Under the pieces are notes generated by a model. The model made no database searches. It was not told where the DNA came from and saw nothing but the letters and a program-made list of their open reading frames with translations. From NCBI GenBank assembly GCA_005881055.1, contig VBHW01000041.1, positions 1 to 12,909 on the forward strand: a stretch of 12,909 nucleotides of DNA, written 5' to 3'. Both the position numbers and the translations under genes were made by a program. This DNA is from Chloroflexota bacterium. GTDB taxonomy: Bacteria; Chloroflexota; Limnocylindria; Limnocylindrales; CSP1-4. Positions 7,671 to 12,909 of this stretch are shown one piece after another (position 1 is the stretch's first letter; every line of letters begins with the position of its first letter).

Positions 7671-7687
7671 CAAAATCTGCCCGTGCG

Positions 7688-8784
7688 TCAGCGAGGGCGA
7701 CGCAAACGTCCCCGCACGAGTGCAATGCCGCCGACGGCGGCGAGGCCGGCCGCAAGCAGTGCCGCGAGGGCGAGGGGCGGCAGCCCGTCGCTGGGCGCTC
7801 GCTTCGCTGCAGGCTCGTCCGCAACGGCACCGCCCGTCGGGGAGGGTGCGGCCGCGAGTCCGATGCCCAGCGGTGACGAGATCGCGCCGGCCGATGCGGA
7901 CGAAGCGGCCGGACTCCTCCCCGCGGACGCCTCGGGTGAGGGCGCCGCTGAGGCCTGCGTCGCCGCGGCCGTCGGCTTCGGCGTCGGTCTCGGAGTCTGC
8001 GATGGTTTGGCCGTCGGCTTCGGCGTCGGTGCAGGAGTCGCAGGCGGCGCAGTCCTCCTGCGGACCTTCGGATCGATCGCGGCTCCGGCGAAGTTCCCGT
8101 TGAAGATCTCGCCCTTGTCGTTGTAGAAGACCGAGATCGTGCCGGGGACCTTGGCTGTGAACGTGAATGACAGCTTGTGGTTGGTCTGGCTCGCGAAGAT
8201 CGGGCAGCCGCAGGCTCCGGTTCCGGCCTGCCACAGGGCCCCGCCCGGCGGCTGGTCGTACCCACCGATCGGGTGCGCCGTGACCGTCACGAGGTCCCCG
8301 ACCAGCGAGCCCTTGGGCATGCTCAGCCAGACGCCGGGCAGCGTGCTCGACGTGATGCCCGTGCCCGGCGGGACGCCGTTCGATCCGTGGAAGATCGGGA
8401 AGTTCGGCCCCGGGTTGAACGACGTCAGGTCGTAGTTCACCCCGTCGGAGCTGATGCCGAAGTTGTAGAGCCACGCCGCCGACGCGCTGTAGGGCAGCCT
8501 GAGAGTCCATGGATCGCAGAAGCCGTCCGTGGAGTGGCCGCGCATCTCGATCGAGCCGAAGGTCTCGTCGTAGGTGTGGTTGACCAGGCTGGCCATGTCG
8601 CCCCACACGAGCTCCCATGAGCACACGAGGACGAGCCACTGACCGGATGCGGGCTGAGCGACATCGTCATGACGATCGTGCTGTCGGCTGCCACCGGGGC
8701 GGGCCGAGCCAGGATGGCCACGAACGCGGTGGCCGCCGCGATCGAGGCGAATCGACGCACCCTGGTCCCGCGCCGCGCCGTCAT
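7688..8784 (-). CDS. Secreted Pro/Thr-stalk, membrane-anchored protein, frameshifted
   Basis: The intact protein must be read in two frames, about 365 residues in all. From ATG 8784 (GGGAGGG just upstream) the first frame gives a basic n-region, a hydrophobic core and a cleavage site like A-V-A-A-D, a clear signal peptide, then S-T-I-V-M-T-M-S-L-S. Near 8650 sense shifts by one base into the frame ending at 7688, beginning S-G-Q-W-L-V-L-V-C. That part is a beta-rich domain of about 190 residues with several Cys (including C-G-C), Trp and Gly. It is followed by a Thr/Pro/Lys stalk, an Ala/Ser-rich stretch, a C-terminal membrane helix and R-R-P-R. I do not recognise the folded domain. The design resembles stalked surface proteins anchored at the C-terminus. 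One extra base in the short C-run at about 8651-8653 would restore one frame, so an assembly or sequencing indel is likely; real decay is possible. It precedes the CpaF-RidA gene by 177 bp. Confidence 0.72.
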
Positions 8785-9125
8785 CGTCCCTCCCATCCAT
8801 GAGCCGCATCGGTGAGACGGCTCGGCGGGGCAAGCCTACTCGATGGCGTTCGAGCGGCACCTCGTCGTGCACGATCGATGGGGCGGTGCCAAAAGATGTC
8901 GTGGCTGGCGTTAGGGATGGCGCCGCCACGGCACTACGCACGGATTCGGTGCCAGATTCCAACCACGGCAGCATCTGGCGCCTGTGGCGACCATTCGGGG
9001 CGGTTAGCGTCAGCCACGCGAGCATCGGCGACGTTTGGGCCTTTCGGGGCGGATAACGCCAGCCATGCGAGCATCTGACGACGTTTGAGGGCGACCCGTG
9101 GGGCGAGCGGCCCGCCGAGGCCTCC
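8785..9125. repeat. Non-coding gap with degenerate 49-bp repeats
   Basis: No convincing gene lies here. Three direct copies of a unit start at 8945, 8994 and 9043, an exact 49-bp spacing. The last two match closely, sharing TTCGGGGCGG, then a C-A-G-C-C-A core, GCGAGCATC and GACGTTTG, with a few substitutions and a one-base gap. The first copy is more diverged. A partial copy lies in the opposite orientation at about 8895-8916; its TGGCTGGCGTTA (8902-8913) is the exact reverse complement of 9054-9065. The gap separates the permease end (9126) from the start of the stalk protein (8784), so the repeats lie in the latter's upstream region. The whole unit repeats, with no unique spacers, so it is not a CRISPR array. 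Their role is unknown. Confidence 0.7.
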
Positions 9126-10148
9126 CTAGGCGCGGACCTCCTGGCGCATGAACACGACGTATTCGACGGCGAAGCAGATGACCGTCAGCGCGACGATCGC
9201 GACGGCCTGCGGCCAGACGACCAGCAGGCTCTGGTCGATCGAGAGGGTCGAGACGACCGCGCGGTCCGTCTGCGATGGGAGGACGACCCCGACCGTGCGC
9301 ACCGACGGGTCGAGGAGCGCCACGGTCGCCTCCTGGTAGAGCGTCATCGGCGACAGCTCCAGGAGCGTCTGCTCCACCTGCGCGTTCGCGACGACCTGAT
9401 CGGACGACGAGCCGGTCGGCGCGGGTGCCAGGACCCCCGCCACGAGCGACGCGAGGATGCTGAAGAACAGGCTGAGCGCGAGCCACACGCCGAACGCCAC
9501 GAGCGCCGACGTGGCAGCGCGCCGCAGGACGACCGAGCATAGGCTCGCGAACGCGAGCCAGAACCCGACGTAGACAATCGAGACGATCAGCCAGGCGACG
9601 ATCCGCAGGACCTCGGAGCCGGTCGGCGTGATGCCCAGCCTGACGAGGCCGAACGCGGCGACGAACGCCGTGACCGCGGTCACGATGAGCGCGATGACGG
9701 CGAGGCCGGCCGCGAACTTGCCGTTGACGACGTCGTCGCGATGGATCGGCTGGGCGAGCAGGCGCGGCAGCGTCCCCTGGGCTCGCTCGCTGTTGATCGC
9801 GTCGAACCCGAACGCGATGCCGACCAGCGGCAGGAGGAACCCGACGAGGCCGAAGAACGGGAACGGCAGCTGGTCGCCGGTCACCGTGAACAGGCGGAGG
9901 AAGAGCGACGGCGATCCACTCGCGTCGGACGCGACGCTGCTGATGTAGGCGGACGAGAAGTACACGGTCCCGACCGCTGCGAGCGCGACGATGATGAGCA
10001 CCACCCCGAAGCGGATGCTCAGGAGGTCGTCCGCGAGCTCCTTGGCCGCGATCGTCCGCCAGCCGGTCCCGCCAGCGAGGACGTCCGAGATCCGGGCGCC
10101 GAGCTCGAGCCGGCGCAGGCGCTCGAACGGGTCACTCCTCGTCGTCAT
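9126..10148 (-). CDS. ABC-2 type permease
   Basis: The product is 340 residues from ATG 10148, preceded by GGGAGG; an ATG seven codons upstream (10169) is also open. After a cytosolic N-terminal stretch there are about six membrane helices, the first near F-G-V-V-L-I-I-V and the last near I-V-A-L-T-V-I-C-F-A. Between helices two and three is N-S-E-R-A-Q-G-T-L-P-R-L-L, the hallmark cytosolic loop of ABC-2 and NosY-like permeases. A large external loop lies between helices five and six. It should form the membrane half of an exporter with the ATPase encoded immediately upstream, whose end overlaps this start by 17 bases, so translation is probably coupled. The substrate is not predictable; relatives move drugs, polysaccharides or envelope components or assist metalloenzyme maturation. 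Confidence 0.9.
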   Translation of the reverse strand: MTTRSDPFERLRRLELGARISDVLAGGTGWRTIAAKELADDLLSIRFGVVLIIVALAAVGTVYFSSAYISSVASDASGSPSLFLRLFTVTGDQLPFPFFGLVGFLLPLVGIAFGFDAINSERAQGTLPRLLAQPIHRDDVVNGKFAAGLAVIALIVTAVTAFVAAFGLVRLGITPTGSEVLRIVAWLIVSIVYVGFWLAFASLCSVVLRRAATSALVAFGVWLALSLFFSILASLVAGVLAPAPTGSSSDQVVANAQVEQTLLELSPMTLYQEATVALLDPSVRTVGVVLPSQTDRAVVSTLSIDQSLLVVWPQAVAIVALTVICFAVEYVVFMRQEVRA

Positions 10149-11321
10149 CGCCGCCTCCCGCGCCGGCACGAGGCGGCGTGGCCGCTCCGTCGGCCGTGGC
10201 GCCCCCCTCGCGCCCGCGCGCGTCGCGTGTCCTGCGCCGCCGGCCGTGGGCCGATCCCGAGCGCTCGGTCTTCGAGCGCGGTCCCTGCCGCTCCCGAACG
10301 GTCGGGCTCGTCGCCCGCTCGACTGCGTGCCGGTAGATCTGGTCGAGTGACGCGACGCCCCGGTTCAGCCGCGTCAGCTGGAGGCCTTCGGCGACGACGG
10401 TCGCCACGATCGCCTGGCGCACGGCCGCCACGGCGGCGCCGTCGGCCAGCGTCAGCGTCCAGGCGAGGTCGTCGTCACCCGCGGCCTTCAACGGCTCGAC
10501 CGAGCGGACGCCCGGGATCGCGCCGAAGGCTCGTGCCGCGGCCGCACCGTCCAGTCCAGCGCCGCGCTCGACGCCGACGACGAAGGTCTGCCGCTCGTCG
10601 CCGTAGCGCGCGGCGAGCTCCTCGTGCCGCTCGAGAAGATGCCCACCCGATCGCAGACCGACTGCACCTGGTCGAGGAGGTGGCTCGCGAGGAGCAGCGC
10701 GAGGCCGCGGTCACGGACGAGCGCGCGCATGAGGTCGAGGATCTCGGCGACGCCGATCGGGTCGATCGCGACCGTCGGCTCGTCGAGGATGAGGATCTCC
10801 GGGTCCTTCACGAGGGCATCGGCGATGCCGAGGCGCTGCTGCATGCCGCGCGAGTACGTCTCGACCCGTCGATCCGCCGCCGTCGTCAGGCCGACCTGGT
10901 CGAGCACGAGGGCGATGCGCTCCTCCCCGATGCTCCCGCCCAGGCGGTTCAGGCGCGCCGTGTAGCGAAGGTTCTCGCGGCCGGTGAGGCCGCCGTAGAA
11001 CCCGGCACTGTCGGGCAGGTAGCCGACGCGCCGCTTGACGTCGAGCGGGTTGCGCGACGGGTCGAGGCCCAGGACGTGGACCTCGCCGTCGGTCGGCTCC
11101 GAGAGGCCGAGCATCATGAGGATCGTCGTCGTCTTGCCGGCGCCGTTCGGGCCGAGGAGCCCGAAGATCTCGCCCCGGTGGATCTCGAGGCTGAGCCGAT
11201 CGACGGCGGTGAGCGTCCCGTAGCGTTTCGTGAGCCCGCGCAGCCGGATGAGCGGCTCGGCGCTCACCGGCCCCCGGACGTGCCGCGACCGATCGGCGAC
11301 GGGCCCCACGGCGGCGGTCAT
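10132..11321 (-). CDS. ABC transporter ATPase, interrupted by frameshift
   Basis: The ATG at 11321 overlaps the upstream stop as ATGA, which supports this start over an internal one. The first frame encodes a full nucleotide-binding core: Walker A G-P-N-G-A-G-K-T (57-64), signature Y-S-R-G-M-Q-Q-R (about 156-163), Walker B I-L-I-L-D-E-P (176-182) and H-loop Ser-His214. The Q-loop region reads Y-L-P-D. Near 10626-10637, after V-G-I-F-S-S-G, sense passes to another frame that begins H-E-E-L-A-A-R-Y-G and runs to 10132, giving the usual C-terminal accessory domain and a charged Arg/Gly/Asp-rich tail. As written, the first frame instead continues with Ser/Arg-rich residues to 10488. Family members normally have about seven residues more at the junction, so a loss of 22 bases fits better than a single base. 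The partner permease follows with a 17-base overlap. Confidence 0.82.
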
Positions 11322-12523
11322 CGGCGACCGTACGTCCGGAAGACCCAGCCGAGGGCGAGGAGCGTCAGGACGATGACCGCGATGCCGACGATCGCCCAGA
11401 GCGTCGACGTCTCGACGGTGAACCGCAGGTCGGCGGTTGCCGTGGCCTGCGAGGCCTGACTCGACGCTGCCGAGAACGTGATCACGTAGTCGCCGGCGAT
11501 GGCGTCGCCCGATGGCACGATCGATGCCGTCACCGTCGCCTGCTCGCCCGCCTTGACGTCGACGGTGTCCTTGTCGAACGTCACCTTCCAGTTGGTCGGC
11601 GCGGTTGCCGTGACCTTCACGCCCGTCAGGTCGGCCGTCCCGGTGTTCTGGACGACGAACTGCTGCTGGGTCGCGCTGCTGGACGTGCCGCGCGTGCTCA
11701 GCCGGCTGTCGGGTGTCGTGAGCGTCAGGTGGTAGGTGCCCGTGATGTCGACCTCGAGCTGCTGGACCACGGGCTGTCCGTTGACGGTCGCGGCCACCTG
11801 GATCGGATACGTGTTGGCCGCGGTGCCGTCGGGCGGGTTCGCGGTCACGGTGATGCTGCTCGTGCTGCCGGCGGTCACCGTCGCGGTCGCCGCCTGGCTC
11901 TGGCCGGCCACCTCGGCGTTGATCGTCCAGCCGTCGGGACCGTTCGTCTGGACCGTGTACGTCGCGTCTGCCGGGCTGTCGTTGTGGAGCGTGAGGCTGA
12001 AGCTGAACGAGGCCCCCGTCGTGGCCGCGCCCTTGAGGCGGGGGATGTCCGTTGTCAGCGAGAACTCGCCGGCCCCCGTGGACTCGGCGACGCGGATGTC
12101 GATCGGCAGGTCGGCGGCCTGCCCGCCGCTCGTGGCCTTGACGACGAGGTGGTAGGTGCCCGCCTTTGCGTCGTCGGGCAGGTTCACCTGGAGGGTCACC
12201 GCCGGCGGCGACTTCGGGCTGGAGAGCACGCTGTCGATGAGGAAGCCCCCTCCGTGGAGGCTCGCGCTCCAGCCGGTCGGGACGCCCGAGATGGCGAGGT
12301 TGACGCGCGCCTCCGCGCTCGTGGTGACCGTCAGGTCGAGGGTGACGCGCGATCCTGCCGCCGCCTGAATCGCCGGGTACGGCGTCGTGATCGAGAGGGC
12401 GCCGGCGGCTCTCGCAGGCACGGGGCTCGCAAGGCGCGCCGCGAGGGCGAGGGCGGTGAGCAGGACGGTGACGGACAGCGGGATGCGGCGAGACGGTGCC
12501 GCGATGTGACGGGTTGAGACCAC
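11318..12523 (-). CDS. NEW3-domain membrane protein, partner of ABC exporter
   Basis: The 401-residue product starts at GTG 12523, with AGGAGGAG nine bases upstream. It has a signal peptide (basic n-region, long hydrophobic core, P-A-R-A-A-G near residue 40), then about three beta-sandwich segments (about 41-148, 150-250 and 262-368). Recurrent patterns of the type G-T-Y/N-x-x-V/I-x-V-x-A and V-x-N-x-G/S-x-A are typical of NEW3/NPCBM-associated domains. A single C-terminal helix (about 374-394) ends in a short basic tail. Most of the protein is thus outside the membrane. Its stop overlaps the ATPase start by four bases, and NEW3-domain membrane proteins are commonly encoded beside ABC-2 exporters, so it is likely an external accessory subunit or a sensor of the exporter. 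The ligand is unknown. The domain family is judged from pattern, not from a profile search. Confidence 0.85.
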   Translation of the reverse strand: MVSTRHIAAPSRRIPLSVTVLLTALALAARLASPVPARAAGALSITTPYPAIQAAAGSRVTLDLTVTTSAEARVNLAISGVPTGWSASLHGGGFLIDSVLSSPKSPPAVTLQVNLPDDAKAGTYHLVVKATSGGQAADLPIDIRVAESTGAGEFSLTTDIPRLKGAATTGASFSFSLTLHNDSPADATYTVQTNGPDGWTINAEVAGQSQAATATVTAGSTSSITVTANPPDGTAANTYPIQVAATVNGQPVVQQLEVDITGTYHLTLTTPDSRLSTRGTSSSATQQQFVVQNTGTADLTGVKVTATAPTNWKVTFDKDTVDVKAGEQATVTASIVPSGDAIAGDYVITFSAASSQASQATATADLRFTVETSTLWAIVGIAVIVLTLLALGWVFRTYGRR

Positions 12524-12665
12524 GGCGTCGAACTCCTCCTGTTCGGCGGCGCTACGGTACCCGATGGCACCGCTGCTTCCACATTGGCTCGGTTGGGCGG
12601 TCGACGTGGCGCCCCGACGGGCATCTCCGGCGGCGCGCGAGTCGCTGGGGTTGGACCCCGACCGC

Positions 12666-12694
12666 GAATCCTTCGGGCTCCGGCCCGCTGATTC
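12666..12694. other. Imperfect stem-loop in the gap before the exporter operon
   Basis: GAATC (12666-12670) pairs with GATTC (12690-12694), and inside these CGGGC pairs with GCCCG around TCCG, with a small internal loop. It lies about 100 bp past the stop of the right-edge gene and about 145 bp upstream of the GTG of the NEW3 gene. No T-run follows it, so it may be a terminator remnant or a leader structure. Confidence 0.25.
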
Positions 12695-12730
12695 AACCTA
12701 CAGCCAATGAACCCTTGGCGTCGATTCCTG

Positions 12731-12757
12731 AATCGTCACCGTGTTCAATCGTCACCG
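12731..12757. promoter_or_regulatory. Two 11-bp direct repeats upstream of the exporter operon
   Basis: AATCGTCACCG occurs at 12731-12741 and again at 12747-12757, a 16-bp spacing, in a comparatively AT-richer stretch of the 268-bp gap 12524-12791. The arrangement resembles a tandem site for a DNA-binding regulator such as a response regulator. It is about 210 bp upstream of the GTG start of the NEW3 gene. I could not find a convincing promoter to pair it with. Confidence 0.35.
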
Positions 12758-12791
12758 AGTTCGGAGGATCGTGCCGGCCGTGGTCGCGCGG

Positions 12792-12909
12792 TCAAGCCTG
12801 GGGCCCGGAGGTCGTCGACAGCTCGTCGCCGGCGGCGTCGGGACCGAGGATCTCCGCGAGGGTCCCCGGCGCGTCGAGCAGGTGCTCCGCGTACACGACC
12901 GCGTCCTCG
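12792..12909 (-). CDS. C-terminal fragment of unidentified protein
   Basis: The last 38 codons of a minus-strand gene run from the right edge to a TGA at 12792-12794. The residues include E-D-A-V-V-Y-A-E-H-L-L-D and G-T-L-A-E-I-L-G, which look like two helices, then an acidic Ser/Thr tail. The composition is that of a real protein and unlike the Arg/Ser-rich shadow frames. The 5' end is beyond the window, so no family can be named. It is 268 bp upstream of the NEW3 gene and probably a separate transcript. Confidence 0.55.
   Translation of the reverse strand, partial: EDAVVYAEHLLDAPGTLAEILGPDAAGDELSTTSGPQA

Noticed and set aside
8945..9089. Possible mini-CRISPR array
   Set aside because: The entire 49-bp unit is repeated with substitutions; there are no constant repeats separated by unique spacers and no cas genes nearby.
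9741..11459. A 572-codon plus-strand open frame opposite the exporter genes
   Set aside because: It is Arg-rich nonsense opposite an ABC ATPase and permease with intact motifs.

Overview
The window is GC-rich throughout and dense with genes whose third codon positions are almost all G or C. Several products are secreted or surface-anchored, with Thr/Pro/Ser/Ala-rich linkers, and a Tad/CpaF-type pilus ATPase is present. This suits a high-GC Chloroflexota (for example a Limnocylindria/Ellin6529-like lineage) or an actinobacterium. The lineage is inferred from style, not from a marker gene. No rRNA, tRNA, CRISPR array, integrase or transposase was seen.

Left block (1-2946, minus strand): a small helical protein, then two lipoproteins in tandem. 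Each lipoprotein has a lipobox Cys, a low-complexity linker and a beta-rich domain that looks like a propeller. The second runs off the left edge with no stop. A divergent 142-bp gap leads to a plus-strand class I/II aminotransferase (3089-4276), the only confident plus-strand gene.

Middle block (4298-8784, minus strand): in transcription order, a secreted Pro/Thr-stalk protein with a C-terminal membrane anchor (broken by an apparent single-base frameshift), a CpaF/TadA-family secretion ATPase carrying a C-terminal RidA-like domain, and a membrane-anchored seven-blade RCC1-type propeller. The block converges on the aminotransferase. The fused ATPase is the most unusual gene in the window.

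A 341-bp non-coding gap (8785-9125) holds a small family of degenerate repeats: three direct copies at a 49-bp period and part of a fourth in inverted orientation.

Right block (9126-12523, minus strand): a tight operon of a NEW3-domain membrane protein, an ABC ATPase and an ABC-2 permease, with overlapping ends. The ATPase reading frame is broken between its nucleotide-binding core and its C-terminal domain. The last 118 bases hold the C-terminal end of another minus-strand gene that enters from beyond the right edge.

The themes are envelope export and surface display: lipoproteins, propellers, a pilus-type motor and an ABC-2 exporter. Two of the nine larger genes carry frame breaks, which raises the question of assembly error versus real decay.
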